This document shows positions 1 through 8,707 of a stretch of DNA of 64,000 bases, piece after piece; the first letter of the stretch is position 1; the number at the start of each line of letters is the position of its first letter. Made by a program: the position numbers and the translations under genes. The notes beneath the pieces are model-generated. The model made no database searches. It was given only the letters and a program-made list of their open reading frames with translations, and was not told the origin of the DNA. Source of the stretch: Thermohalobaculum sp039028795 (lineage in GTDB: Bacteria; Pseudomonadota; Alphaproteobacteria; Rhodobacterales; Rhodobacteraceae); contig JBCCHJ010000007.1 in assembly GCA_039028795.1 (NCBI GenBank), positions 62,001-126,000 on the forward strand, written 5' to 3'.

Positions 1-2
1 GC

Positions 3-797
3 CTGAAGGCGCAGGACTTGCGCGCCCTGGCGGAACAGAACGCCGTGGTGATCCTGCCGATTGCCTCGATCGAACAACACGGGCCGCATCTGCCGGTGAT
101 GACGGACACAAGGCTGGGCCACGAGGTTGCGGTGCGCGCGGCACGCAAGGCTTATTCAGCGCGCCCGACAGTCGTGACCCCGGTGGTCTGGTCGGGCCTT
201 TCGGAACACCACATGCCGTTCGGGGGGACGCTGATCCTATCCCACGAAACCTTTCGGCGGGTGATCCGGGATCTTGTGGAATGCCTGGTCCGGCATGGGT
301 TCCGCGATATCCTGATCTCGAATTCCCATGGCGGGAACGTCGTTGCCATGCAGCAGATCTGCGATGAACTGGCGCCTGAACTGCCGGTTACCCTGGTTGC
401 CACGACCTATCCCAGCGAGGCAGGCGCCCCGTTCCGCGAAATCCTAGAGGATCAGGAAAACATCCAGCATGCCTGCGAGGCTGAGACCTCGATGATGATG
501 GTCGCTGAACCTGACCTGGTCGACGACAGCGATCTTGCCAGTCTGGCCAGTGAGGGCGGCGCGAATTTTCTGAAGGCTGGCCAGGGGTCTTACCGGTGGC
601 GGCCCTTCACCTCGAAGACCAGCAACGGCATTTCGGGCGACCCGGCAAAGTCGACGCCTGCGAAGGGCGAAAAACTGTTGGATATCGCCGCCGAGGCCAT
701 TGCCCGGTTGATCACGGACCCTGACACCTGGGCGCCCGCCGGGGATATGCGCGGCGACAGTCTGGCCGGGGTTGCTTTTAGGGATCGAACTTCATGA
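3..797 (+). CDS. Creatininase-family amidohydrolase, 5' end outside the window
   Basis: Members of this family are metal-dependent cytoplasmic amidohydrolases acting on creatinine, formamides or related cyclic amides; the exact substrate cannot be read from sequence. The family signature EQHGPHLP followed by a TD pair lies near the visible N-terminus, and NSHGGN, which carries another metal ligand, lies about 100 residues on. Open reading continues without a stop to the window edge, so the first residues are missing. An internal TTG at 18 is possible but would cut into the conserved start of the domain, so a 5'-partial gene is preferred. It ends in an ATGA overlap with the M32 carboxypeptidase gene, which indicates one operon with joint amide or peptide breakdown. 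Confidence 0.85.
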   Translation: MKAQDLRALAEQNAVVILPIASIEQHGPHLPVMTDTRLGHEVAVRAARKAYSARPTVVTPVVWSGLSEHHMPFGGTLILSHETFRRVIRDLVECLVRHGFRDILISNSHGGNVVAMQQICDELAPELPVTLVATTYPSEAGAPFREILEDQENIQHACEAETSMMMVAEPDLVDDSDLASLASEGGANFLKAGQGSYRWRPFTSKTSNGISGDPAKSTPAKGEKLLDIAAEAIARLITDPDTWAPAGDMRGDSLAGVAFRDRTS

Positions 798-2275
798 ACC
801 AAGCCTACGAAGACCTGCTGGCCCATCAAAAGCAGACGATGGCCCTGGGCCGCATTGGCGGTCTGATGTCGTGGGATCAGGAAGTTATGATGCCCCGGAA
901 AGGCGCGGACAGCCGGGCCGAACAGTCCGGCGCCCTGAGCGCCGTCATGCATGACCGGAGAACCGACCCCAGGATCGGCGACTGGCTGGATGCAATCCCA
1001 ACGGAAGGCCTGACGCCGACGGCGGCGGCGAATATCCGATTGATCCGGCGCAGCTATGATCGCACGTGTTTGATCCCGAAAGCGCTTGCGGAAGAGACAG
1101 CCAAGGTTACCACCAAAGCGCAGATCACCTGGGCCGAGGCCCGGGCGACGAACGATGTGGCCGCCTTCGCCCCGACATTGCGCCATGTGATCGACCTGAC
1201 CCGGCAATATGCCGATTGTCTGAAGGCCAATGGCAGCCGGTATGACGCCCTGCTGGATGACTATGAACCCGGCGCAACCGAGGCCGGCATTGCCGGGATC
1301 TTCGATCGTTTGCGGGTGGGCTTGGTGGACTTGAAGACCCGGATCTCTGACTCTGAGCACAGTCCGCCAAAGGCAACCGGCGATTTCACGGAAGACGCGC
1401 AGATGGCGCTGGCCCGGGACCTGGCCGGGGCCTTCACCTATGATTGGCAGGCCGGGCGCTTGGACCTGAGCGTCCACCCTTTCTCCTCCGGCACCCGCGG
1501 GGATGCCCGGATCACCACCCGCGTCGATCCCCAGAACCCTTTCGATTGCCTCTATTCGACGATCCACGAAACCGGGCATGCGCTTTACGAGCAAGGCGTC
1601 GCACCCGATCTGGATTGGCAACCTGCGGGACAATCCGTGTCGATGGGCGTGCACGAGTCCCAGTCCCGGTTCTGCGAAAATCAGATCGGACGGTCCGCGC
1701 CCTTTGCCGAGTTTCTGTGGCCGAAGTTCCAGGAAGCGTTTGGGAATGCCGGACTGGGTTCGGCCGATGATCTCTACCGTGCCACCAACCGGGTTGCGCC
1801 GGGCTTCATCCGAACCGAGGCAGATGAGGTGCACTATAACCTGCACATCATGCTGCGCTTTGACCTTGAACGCGCGCTTATTGGGGACGATTTGCAGGTC
1901 GATGATTTGGAGGCCGCCTGGAACGAGCGGTTCGAAACCGATTTCGGCGTTGCCGTGCCAGATCCCGCCCGGGGAATGTTGCAGGATGTGCACTGGTCCT
2001 GCGGGCTGTTCGGGTACTTCCCGACCTATTCCCTGGGCAACGTCTATGCCGGGTGCCTGGACAAGGCCATGCGCGGCGACCTGCCGGACCGGGACCAAAT
2101 GGTCAGCAGCGGTGATCTGGCCCCGGTCGTTACTTGGCTGCGCGAGAAAGTGCATAGGACAGGTTCATTGCTAGCGCCCGGCGAAGTCATTGCCGAGGCC
2201 ACGGGCGCAGAACCCAGCGAAGCGGCATTGCTGGACTATCTGGACGCCAAATTTGGGGCGATCTACGGCCTCTAA
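794..2275 (+). CDS. M32 family metallocarboxypeptidase (carboxypeptidase Taq type)
   Basis: A cytoplasmic zinc carboxypeptidase that removes C-terminal residues from peptides. The zinc motif HETGH is at about residues 258-262, inside the family context IHETGHALYEQG, and the downstream HESQSRF and GYFPTYSLGN blocks typical of M32 are present. The length of 493 residues is the normal family size. The start ATG overlaps the stop of the creatininase-family gene (ATGA), so translation is probably coupled. A strong hairpin follows the stop codon. The family call is secure. The physiological substrate is unknown, although the neighbour suggests a role in nitrogen salvage from amides and peptides. 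Confidence 0.95.
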   Translation: MNQAYEDLLAHQKQTMALGRIGGLMSWDQEVMMPRKGADSRAEQSGALSAVMHDRRTDPRIGDWLDAIPTEGLTPTAAANIRLIRRSYDRTCLIPKALAEETAKVTTKAQITWAEARATNDVAAFAPTLRHVIDLTRQYADCLKANGSRYDALLDDYEPGATEAGIAGIFDRLRVGLVDLKTRISDSEHSPPKATGDFTEDAQMALARDLAGAFTYDWQAGRLDLSVHPFSSGTRGDARITTRVDPQNPFDCLYSTIHETGHALYEQGVAPDLDWQPAGQSVSMGVHESQSRFCENQIGRSAPFAEFLWPKFQEAFGNAGLGSADDLYRATNRVAPGFIRTEADEVHYNLHIMLRFDLERALIGDDLQVDDLEAAWNERFETDFGVAVPDPARGMLQDVHWSCGLFGYFPTYSLGNVYAGCLDKAMRGDLPDRDQMVSSGDLAPVVTWLREKVHRTGSLLAPGEVIAEATGAEPSEAALLDYLDAKFGAIYGL

Positions 2276-2280
2276 AACGA

Positions 2281-2312
2281 AGGCCCCTTTTGCCAGGCGG
2301 CAAAAGGGGCCT
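2281..2312 (+). terminator. Perfect 14-bp inverted repeat after the M32 gene
   Basis: AGGCCCCTTTTGCC and its exact reverse complement are separated by four bases, five bases after the M32 stop codon. There is no clear T tract, so it may be a weak intrinsic terminator or an mRNA 3'-end stabiliser. The region from here to 2467 shows nothing else I can name. Confidence 0.65.
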
Positions 2313-2467
2313 GGTGGTACCGGGAGGGGGATGCCGGCCACCTTGCGTTTCGTCCCCTGAAGGCAAACTGCTTTTCCGGGTCCGATACCTGTTCAACGAG
2401 GGGTTAACGGCCTTCCGTTGCGGTGCGTCGGCAAAATTTCGGAACCTTCTAAATGCCGATCCGGCAC

Positions 2468-2501
2468 AAAAAAGCCGGGCACGGGGGAGGACCGCGCCCG
2501 G
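2468..2501 (-). terminator. Intrinsic terminator of the Arg/Asp-repeat protein gene
   Basis: Read on the minus strand, a CCGGGC/GCCCGG stem is followed by C and then six T, about 33 bases beyond the stop codon of the gene at 2534-2932. A shorter T run on the other side could let it act weakly in the plus direction as well. Confidence 0.6.
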
Positions 2502-2533
2502 TTTTCCTAGGAGAACCCTATCCGTCCTAGATT

Positions 2534-2932
2534 TCAGTACCCATATTTGTACCGTAGATATGGCCGATACCGCTTATAGGGACGATGGTATTTGCGGACC
2601 CGACTATATTTGCGGATTCGATTGTATTTGCGGACCCGACGGTCCAGCCTGCGGTCGATCCGCGACGACAGGCGCGATGCGCGCGGCCCATGGCGGCGGT
2701 CAAAGCGGTCTTCGCGGCGATCCAAGCGATCCTCGATCCGATCAAGGCGCCCCAAGTTGACACGTTCGTCTCTGCGGTTTTCGCGGCGATCGATCCGGTC
2801 TTCGATCCGGTCAAGCACCCGCGCTTTGCGGTACTTCCAGCCCTCTGCCTCTGCGTCGGCCGGTGCCGACACCCCAAAAAGCAACGCCCCGGCGGGGATC
2901 AAAAGCACCCGTTTCATCCAAGTTGAAATCAT
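2534..2932 (-). CDS. Small secreted protein with Arg/Asp-rich repeats
   Basis: Function not recognised. It is about 132 residues long, with a hydrophobic signal peptide in the first 28 residues (MKRVLLIPAG to ADAEAEG). The middle is built from repeats of the type DRIEDRxDRREDR, alternating acidic and basic residues, which can form highly charged helices. The last third is Arg/Tyr/Lys rich (RKY, RPY) and ends KYGY. An AGGAG seven bases before the ATG at 2932 supports this start; an internal Met at residue 6 is the alternative. Similar low-complexity exported proteins are widespread and unnamed in Rhodobacterales. It is a single-gene unit with its own terminator. Roles in the periplasm or at the outer surface, such as binding polyanions, are guesses. 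Confidence 0.7.
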   Translation of the reverse strand: MISTWMKRVLLIPAGALLFGVSAPADAEAEGWKYRKARVLDRIEDRIDRRENRRDERVNLGRLDRIEDRLDRREDRFDRRHGPRASRLSSRIDRRLDRRVRKYNRIRKYSRVRKYHRPYKRYRPYLRYKYGY

Positions 2933-3030
2933 GGTTCAGTCTCCTGAGCATCCGCCCCCTCTAAAAGAGGCAAACGCGAAGACTGTGAGGTTCCGTCGCA
3001 GGGGCGGGCACGACGCCCGCCCGGCAAGGA

Positions 3031-4512
3031 TCAGCGCATCACGAACGGGTTCCCGGGGGCTTCGTCCGAGGTGTTGATCCAGACGGATTTGGTCGACAGG
3101 TATTCCCGGATTGCCTCGATCCCGGACTCCCGCCCGATGCCCGACCGTTTCACCCCGCCAAACGGCATCATATAGCTGACCGCCCGGTAGGTGTTGACCC
3201 AGACGGTACCCGCCTTCAGCGCCTTCGACATCCGCACGGCCCGTCCGATATTCTGTGTCCAGATACCAGCGGCCAGGCCAAAGGCGATGTCGTTGCCGAT
3301 CTCGACGGCTTCGTCTTCATCATCAAAGCCGATGATCGAAAGGACGGGACCGAACACCTCTTCCTGGGCGATCCGCATGGAGTTCTGAACACCGGCAAAG
3401 ATCGTCGGCTCGACAAACTGGCTGCCCAGGATTTCAGGGCCTTCAGGTGTGCCGCCGCCGAAGACCAGTTCCGCGCCTTCGCCGCGTGCGATGTTGATGT
3501 AGTCGCGGATCTTTTCGTATTGCGGCGGCGTCGTAACCGGCCCGATATTCGTGTCCGGTTTCATCGGGTCACCGATCTTGGCGGACTTCGCCAGATTGAC
3601 CAGACGTTCCGTGATCTGATCCTTGACCGAGTTCTGCACCAAGAGCCGTGATCCCGCGATGCAGGTCTGGCCGGTGGCGGCAAAAATGCCCGATACCGCC
3701 CCCGCCGCGGCTGCATCCAGATTGGCATCGTCGAAGATAATGTTCGGCGATTTACCGCCCAGTTCCAGGCTGACCCGTTTGATGGTTTTCGCGGCCTGGG
3801 AATAGATCGCCGCGCCGGTCTTGTCCGACCCGGTGAAGCTGATCTTGGCCACGTCCGGGTGATCGACCAGAGCGCTTCCGGCCTCGGCCCCCAGGCCTGC
3901 GACCACGTTGAAGACCCCGTCCGGAAAGCCCGCCTCCTTGACCAGTTCGGCATATTCCAAGGTCGAGGCCGAAGTAAATTCCGAGGGCTTGATCACCACC
4001 GTGCAGCCCGCGGCCAGAGCAGGTGCGCATTTCTGAGCCACGAAAAACAGCGGAGAGTTCCAGGCCGTGATAGCCCCCACAACGCCGACGGGTTCATGAT
4101 TCGTGAAGGCCAGATGGTTTGGCTTGTCGATGGGAATCACCGACCCTTCGATCTTGTCGGCCAGACCGCCGAAGTAGTACCACCATTCTGGATGGTATTT
4201 AAGTTGTCCCGCCATCTCCGATAACAACTTACCGTTGTCACGGACTTCAATTTCGGCCAAACGGGGGCCATGTTCAGCCACGAGATCGCCCAATTTACGC
4301 ATCATCTTACCACGATGAGATGGGGTACTTTGAGACCACTCGCTGCTTGCCAGCGCGGCCTTTGCGGCAGCAACCGCTCGATCGACATCGGCGGCTGTTC
4401 CGCGGGGTATTTTGGCCCAGGCCTCACCTCTGTAGGGATCAACGCTATCGAACCATTCACCTTGAGCCGGGTCGGTATAGGTGCCGTTAATAAAGTGCTG
4501 ATAGGTCTTCAT
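3031..4512 (-). CDS. NAD(P)-dependent aldehyde dehydrogenase
   Basis: Oxidises an aldehyde to the carboxylate with NAD(P)+ in the cytoplasm. The 493-residue product has the ALDH superfamily blocks: AWNSPL, the nucleotide-binding FTGSDKTG, the glutamate motif LELGGKSP, the catalytic cysteine in GQTCIAGS, and EEVFGPVL. The frame stays open far upstream, but the start chosen is the ATG of MKTYQHFING, because the family begins there and GAGGG lies six bases upstream. Substrate specificity cannot be set; the sequence resembles the betaine-aldehyde and hydroxymuconic-semialdehyde branch. It stands alone and diverges from the AAA ATPase gene. Confidence 0.9.
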   Translation of the reverse strand: MKTYQHFINGTYTDPAQGEWFDSVDPYRGEAWAKIPRGTAADVDRAVAAAKAALASSEWSQSTPSHRGKMMRKLGDLVAEHGPRLAEIEVRDNGKLLSEMAGQLKYHPEWWYYFGGLADKIEGSVIPIDKPNHLAFTNHEPVGVVGAITAWNSPLFFVAQKCAPALAAGCTVVIKPSEFTSASTLEYAELVKEAGFPDGVFNVVAGLGAEAGSALVDHPDVAKISFTGSDKTGAAIYSQAAKTIKRVSLELGGKSPNIIFDDANLDAAAAGAVSGIFAATGQTCIAGSRLLVQNSVKDQITERLVNLAKSAKIGDPMKPDTNIGPVTTPPQYEKIRDYINIARGEGAELVFGGGTPEGPEILGSQFVEPTIFAGVQNSMRIAQEEVFGPVLSIIGFDDEDEAVEIGNDIAFGLAAGIWTQNIGRAVRMSKALKAGTVWVNTYRAVSYMMPFGGVKRSGIGRESGIEAIREYLSTKSVWINTSDEAPGNPFVMR

Positions 4513-4582
4513 AACTGCCCTCTGAAGCGGATTGCGAAATTTGATTTCGTGCGGCATAGTGGCCCCCGCATCAGGGGTCAAG

Positions 4583-4598
4583 GCGACCATAAGGTCGC
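4583..4598. promoter_or_regulatory. Palindrome in the divergent aldehyde dehydrogenase / ATPase spacer
   Basis: GCGACC-ATAA-GGTCGC is a perfect 6-bp inverted repeat about 70 bases upstream of the aldehyde dehydrogenase start. It could be a regulator site or a leader hairpin. The rest of the 288-base spacer (4513-4800) shows no gene. It becomes AT-richer toward the ATPase start, where a promoter would be expected. Confidence 0.3.
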
Positions 4599-4800
4599 GA
4601 CGTATTGGTCCTTGCGTGGCTTTGCTTCCGTGTATCGCACATTTATTTCCGGCAACTCGGCTGGGACGTTTTTGGTGCGGAGGAGTCTTGCGGCAACTAA
4701 AAGCGATGCAACCGCCGGTCAAAGGGCCAGAAAAAGCCTTTTGTTCAAGCGTTTGTTCTGCTTTATTGCGAAACAGGTTTAAGGGAGCCCGGGACGGACA

Positions 4801-6114
4801 ATGAACGTAACTGCGCAACTGATTAGGGATGACTTGGACATCCCGCGGCCCGCGACGCCGCAAACGATCGACGATACAGGCCTCTCCCGGGCCTTTCTGC
4901 TTGATCTGCTGATGAAGACCATTTTTCGCAATGGCATGGAACGGCCAAGCCGCATGGCGGCAGAGCTGTGCCTGTCCCCAGGAATCATTGCGGATCTGAT
5001 CGAAGAGGCGAAGGAAAAGCAGCTGCTTCACCTGATGGGTCAGCCCGGCGCGAACATGGCCGCCGAGATGCGCTATCAGATGACCGCGAAGGGCCGCGAC
5101 TGGGCCGAGCGCGCGATGTCTCAGAACAGCTGGTTCGGCGCCGCACCAGTTCCGATCGAAGCATTTTCACGGCAGATTCGCGCGCAGACGATTCGGGCCG
5201 AGAAGCTGCAGGAAAACACGCTGCGCCGGGTCTTTTCGGAGTTAACGCTGCCGGAAGATCTGATGCACCGGATCGGTCCGGCCGTAAACTCTGGCGCCTC
5301 GATGCTGTTCTATGGCCCGCCGGGCAACGGTAAATCGACATTGTTGCGCGGCATCTGCATGGCCTTCCAAAGCCGGGTCTATGTCCCCCACGCTTTGGCC
5401 GTGGGATCCGAGATTGTGATGTTCTTCGATCCGGCTGTGCACACGCCGATCCAGCATTCCTCTGGCGATGCCGGGGGCCTGCGCCGGGCATCGGCATTTG
5501 ATCCGCGCTATGTCGCCTGCATCCGGCCCTATGTGATGGCAGGCGGTGAGCTGTCATTGGAAAAATTCGACCTTTCGCGGAACGCGACGACAGGACTTTA
5601 CGAAGCGCCGCTGCAATACAAGGCCGCCGGGGGCCTGTTCATCGTCGACGATTTCGGCCGTCAACGTCACACCCCGCAGGAACTGATCAACCGCCTGATT
5701 ATTCCGCTGGAAAGCGGCGTTGATCACCTGGTCATGGAATCGGGGCGGAAGATCGAGGTGCCCTTTGACTGTCTGGTCGCCTTCGCCACGAACTTCGAGC
5801 CGCGCAGCCTGATGGACGAAGCCGGTTTGCGCCGGTTGCGTCACAAGATCATGATCGACCGGCCGGACCGAAAAACCTTCATCAAGATTCTGGTGCGATG
5901 TGCGGCGCAGGAAAACCTACAGGTCACCGAAGACACGCTGGCCTATATCCTTTTCGATCTTTATGGGGCAGACGCGAATGCAAGGTTCAATGCCTTCCAC
6001 CCGCGGTTCCTGATCGACCAATGCGTCTCGATCTGCACTTATCAGGGGATCGAGCCGAACATGTCGCCTGAGACCCTGAACCAGGCTTGGGACAATCTGG
6101 TCGCCGCACACTGA
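4801..6114 (+). CDS. AAA-family ATPase with N-terminal winged-helix-like region
   Basis: Function not known precisely. The 437-residue protein has a helical N-terminal part (about 25-110) that reads like a winged-helix fold (PSRMAAELCLSPGIIADL and later MTAKGRDWAE). It is followed by an AAA ATPase core with Walker A GPPGNGKST at about 177-185, Walker B GGLFIVDDFG at about 279-288 and a sensor-type CLVAFATNFEP block. Proteins of this build are conserved and uncharacterised in alphaproteobacteria, often near envelope or pilus genes; that context is recalled, not shown here. No clear Shine-Dalgarno partner other than AAGGGAG about 14 bases upstream. A hairpin terminator follows. Confidence 0.8.
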   Translation: MNVTAQLIRDDLDIPRPATPQTIDDTGLSRAFLLDLLMKTIFRNGMERPSRMAAELCLSPGIIADLIEEAKEKQLLHLMGQPGANMAAEMRYQMTAKGRDWAERAMSQNSWFGAAPVPIEAFSRQIRAQTIRAEKLQENTLRRVFSELTLPEDLMHRIGPAVNSGASMLFYGPPGNGKSTLLRGICMAFQSRVYVPHALAVGSEIVMFFDPAVHTPIQHSSGDAGGLRRASAFDPRYVACIRPYVMAGGELSLEKFDLSRNATTGLYEAPLQYKAAGGLFIVDDFGRQRHTPQELINRLIIPLESGVDHLVMESGRKIEVPFDCLVAFATNFEPRSLMDEAGLRRLRHKIMIDRPDRKTFIKILVRCAAQENLQVTEDTLAYILFDLYGADANARFNAFHPRFLIDQCVSICTYQGIEPNMSPETLNQAWDNLVAAH

Positions 6115-6156
6115 CGCGTCGGCCACGCGCCGATACATCGAGACCTTCGAAGCTGA

Positions 6157-6187
6157 CCCCGATGCGCCGCGTCGGGGTTTGTCTTTT
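6157..6187 (+). terminator. Intrinsic terminator after the AAA ATPase gene
   Basis: CCCCGA and TCGGGG form a stem that can be extended inward through a G-T and two G-C pairs, followed by the T-rich run TTTGTCTTTT, 43 bases past the stop codon. It lies between two convergent genes. Confidence 0.65.
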
Positions 6188-6217
6188 GGGGATAGGGCTT
6201 GGCCGCCGTCCTCGCAC

Positions 6218-7669
6218 CTAGCCGCGGCGCATCACATCGAAGGCGATGCTGACCCGCAAATCCTGGCTGCCGGTCGGCACCGTCCGATGGAAGAAATAAG
6301 ACGGGAACAGGATCATCATCCCTTCCTTCGGCTCGAACAGCTTCAATGGCGGTGTCTCGCGCACTTGGTAAAGCTCTTGCGGTTGGCCGAATTCGATCCA
6401 CCCCGAAGGATCTTCCGTCGACGTGCCCATGTCATGCGGAACTTTCGGGTAGTAGACGCCTGACAGCCAACCGGATTCGTGGATGTGCGGGACCTGGTGC
6501 CCGGCCTCTTCCAAGACAACGGACCATACCGCCAGTTTCCATTTCTTGGGCGCAGTTTGCGCGACGGGGTGCTGATAGTCCGGATCAATATCGTCCCGAT
6601 ACGCCTCGACGGCCTGGTTGATCAGCCGCTCGAACGTGGCCATCGGCCCCTTTGGCTCGACCAGCAGATCGCCGGTATGCTTGCCTTTGCGTGTGGCATG
6701 GCCGTCCCGTTCATAGGTCAGGCTGGGATGGTTCACGATATGATCGACCAAAGCCTGATTGAAGCTGTCGACGTCTTCAAAATCCGGCGCCGGGTCGACC
6801 ATCAGCGTATGAATGTTCCGATCCAGATCGACCAGATGGTTCAGGTCGTCCATGGATCTTGTTTCAGAGAGCGCAACCGCTTTGGTGGCCAGGGCGGATA
6901 CGCTGGTCGGGTCATTGGCCAGCATTTTATCACAAGCTTCGATGGCCTCGGCCGGCTGACCGGTAATGACCTGCGCCACCGCAAGATTGTTCAAGGCGTT
7001 CTGGGATTTCGGCTGGATCGCAAGAGCGTTTTTAAAGGACGCGATGGCCTCTTCCGTACGCCCGGCTTTTGACAGCGCCGATCCCAGCGTGTTGTGCCCA
7101 TCGGCATAGTTGGCTTGCAACTCGACGGCTTTCTGGCCGGATGCAATCGCATCGTCGACCTGGTTCAGACCCGCCAGGGATTCTGAAAGGTTGTTGTGGG
7201 CCTGTGCATAATCTGGCTGCAGGTCGATCGCTTTGCGAAACCTGTCTGCAGCAATCGCGTGCTGGCCCATGCGTTGCAAGAGCACGCCCATATTGTTCTG
7301 CAGCTGTGGGTTTTCCGGCTGGATCTCCAACGCCTTGGCATAGCTTTTTTCCGCGGCCTCCAGCCGCCCCGCCATCTGATGCGCATTGCCCAGATAGGAA
7401 TGCGCATCCGCGTTATTGGGATCTGCCGCGATCGCCGATTGCAGCATCTGCGTGCCTTCGAAGGTACGCTTCATATCCAGCATCGCCGCCCCGCAATAGG
7501 TAAGAACAGGCGCCGAGCCGGGATGAGTTTTCAGCACTTGCTGATACAGCTTTACCGCGTCGGGCAAACGGCCCGCCTGGTGCAGCCGTACGGCTTGTTG
7601 CAGGATCTGTTGCGGATTCTGGGGCGGTGGTGTCCCGCCTGGGCCGCCAATGGGAAAACGCTGGGTCAT
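6218..7669 (-). CDS. TPR protein with C-terminal 2OG-Fe(II) oxygenase domain
   Basis: A 483-residue cytoplasmic protein. Residues about 20-265 are tandem tetratricopeptide repeats, with repeated patterns such as NNMGVLLQRMG and AHNNLSESLAGL. Residues about 375-480 match the putative 2-oxoglutarate/Fe(II) oxygenase family (2OG-FeII_Oxy_5): the iron-binding HxH-type region HIHESGWLSGVYY, the second histidine in FPSYFFHRTVP, and the arginine in LRVSIAFDV. Such proteins probably hydroxylate a protein or small molecule, with the TPR part recruiting the target; the substrate is unknown. It faces the AAA ATPase gene tail to tail, so they do not share an operon. Confidence 0.85.
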   Translation of the reverse strand: MTQRFPIGGPGGTPPPQNPQQILQQAVRLHQAGRLPDAVKLYQQVLKTHPGSAPVLTYCGAAMLDMKRTFEGTQMLQSAIAADPNNADAHSYLGNAHQMAGRLEAAEKSYAKALEIQPENPQLQNNMGVLLQRMGQHAIAADRFRKAIDLQPDYAQAHNNLSESLAGLNQVDDAIASGQKAVELQANYADGHNTLGSALSKAGRTEEAIASFKNALAIQPKSQNALNNLAVAQVITGQPAEAIEACDKMLANDPTSVSALATKAVALSETRSMDDLNHLVDLDRNIHTLMVDPAPDFEDVDSFNQALVDHIVNHPSLTYERDGHATRKGKHTGDLLVEPKGPMATFERLINQAVEAYRDDIDPDYQHPVAQTAPKKWKLAVWSVVLEEAGHQVPHIHESGWLSGVYYPKVPHDMGTSTEDPSGWIEFGQPQELYQVRETPPLKLFEPKEGMMILFPSYFFHRTVPTGSQDLRVSIAFDVMRRG

Positions 7670-7735
7670 GTGCGACTTCTGACAACCCGGGCCACAGATT
7701 TCAAGGTTTCAGGTTTGGCCCTGCGCTGCCCGCCG

Positions 7736-8689
7736 TCAGCTTTGTTTTCGGTGCGCCCAAAGACAAATTATGTTCATCGCGACGGTGGCCCCGGCCAGGG
7801 CAGTTATTTCGGCATGGTCGAAGGGCGGAGAGACCTCGACAACATCCGCGCCGACGATGTTCAGACCCGTCAGTCCGGTCAGGATACGTTCCGCCCGCTG
7901 ACTGCTGGGTCCGCCGCTGACAGGGGTGCCGGTGCCGGGCGCATAGGCCGGGTCCAGACAGTCAATATCGAAGGTCAGATAGACCGGTTTACCGGCCGTG
8001 ACCTCTTCGATCTTGGCGACAATCTCTGAAACCGGCGTCTCGATCATGTAATCGGCATCCAGCACGGTGATGCCATGGGTTTCCGGGTTGCCGGATCGAA
8101 TGCCGATCTGCACGGAGTGTTCCGCGTCGATGATGCCTTCCTGCACGCCGTGGAAGAACATCGTGCCGTGGTCGATCCGTTTGCCGTCCTCGCGCCAGGT
8201 GTCCGAATGGCTGTCGAATTGCAGCAAGGCCAGGGGACCGTGCTTTTGCGCATGCGCCTTCAGCAGCGGATAGGTCACGAAGTGATCGCCCCCAAGGCAC
8301 AGCAGCCGGACGCCGGTGCCGATCAGGGTTGCGGCCTGTTCTTCGATGGCCTGGGGGATCAGATCGGGATGGCCATGATCGATCGTCATGTCGCCCCAGT
8401 CGGTGATCTGCAGCACCTCGGTCGGATCAAAGGGCCAACGCCACGGGCCGCCGCCCCAGGCCAGCCCGGTCGAGGCCGCACGGATCGCCCTGGGGCCGAA
8501 CCTGGTGCCAGGCCGGTTCGTCACCGCCAGATCATAGGGCACGCCGGCGATTGCGATGTCGGTGCTGGTCAGATCTTTGGAATAAGGCCGGCGCAGAAAG
8601 CTGAGCGCGCCGCAGAACGTGTCCTGATCGATCAGGCCGAAGGGTGAGTATCCTGAAAACGCGCGATCTGTGATGTCATTTTCAGACAT
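7736..8689 (-). CDS. speB: Agmatinase-family ureohydrolase
   Basis: A cytoplasmic manganese enzyme that hydrolyses a guanidino group to urea plus an amine. All metal motifs are present: GGDHFVTYP, DSHSDTW (usual form DAHxD) and the TFDIDCLDPAYAPGTGTP block. The length of 317 residues fits agmatinase, guanidinobutyrase and guanidinopropionase alike, so speB is a provisional symbol. AAGGA lies eight bases before the ATG at 8689. It lies 18 bases downstream of the class III aminotransferase on the same strand, which suggests an operon handling guanidino compounds and their amine products. A urease operon lies about 17 kb away and could use the urea released. Confidence 0.85.
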   Translation of the reverse strand: MSENDITDRAFSGYSPFGLIDQDTFCGALSFLRRPYSKDLTSTDIAIAGVPYDLAVTNRPGTRFGPRAIRAASTGLAWGGGPWRWPFDPTEVLQITDWGDMTIDHGHPDLIPQAIEEQAATLIGTGVRLLCLGGDHFVTYPLLKAHAQKHGPLALLQFDSHSDTWREDGKRIDHGTMFFHGVQEGIIDAEHSVQIGIRSGNPETHGITVLDADYMIETPVSEIVAKIEEVTAGKPVYLTFDIDCLDPAYAPGTGTPVSGGPSSQRAERILTGLTGLNIVGADVVEVSPPFDHAEITALAGATVAMNIICLWAHRKQS

Positions 8690-8707
8690 GCGGGCCGTCC
8701 TTTCGGC

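Noticed and set aside
590..2155. A 521-codon open frame antisense to the M32 carboxypeptidase gene
   Set aside because: High-GC DNA gives long antisense frames; the plus-strand product has clear family motifs and the antisense product has none.
4513..5031. N-terminal extension of the aldehyde dehydrogenase by about 170 residues
   Set aside because: The frame is open by chance through the divergent spacer into the ATPase gene; the family start and a ribosome site are at 4512.
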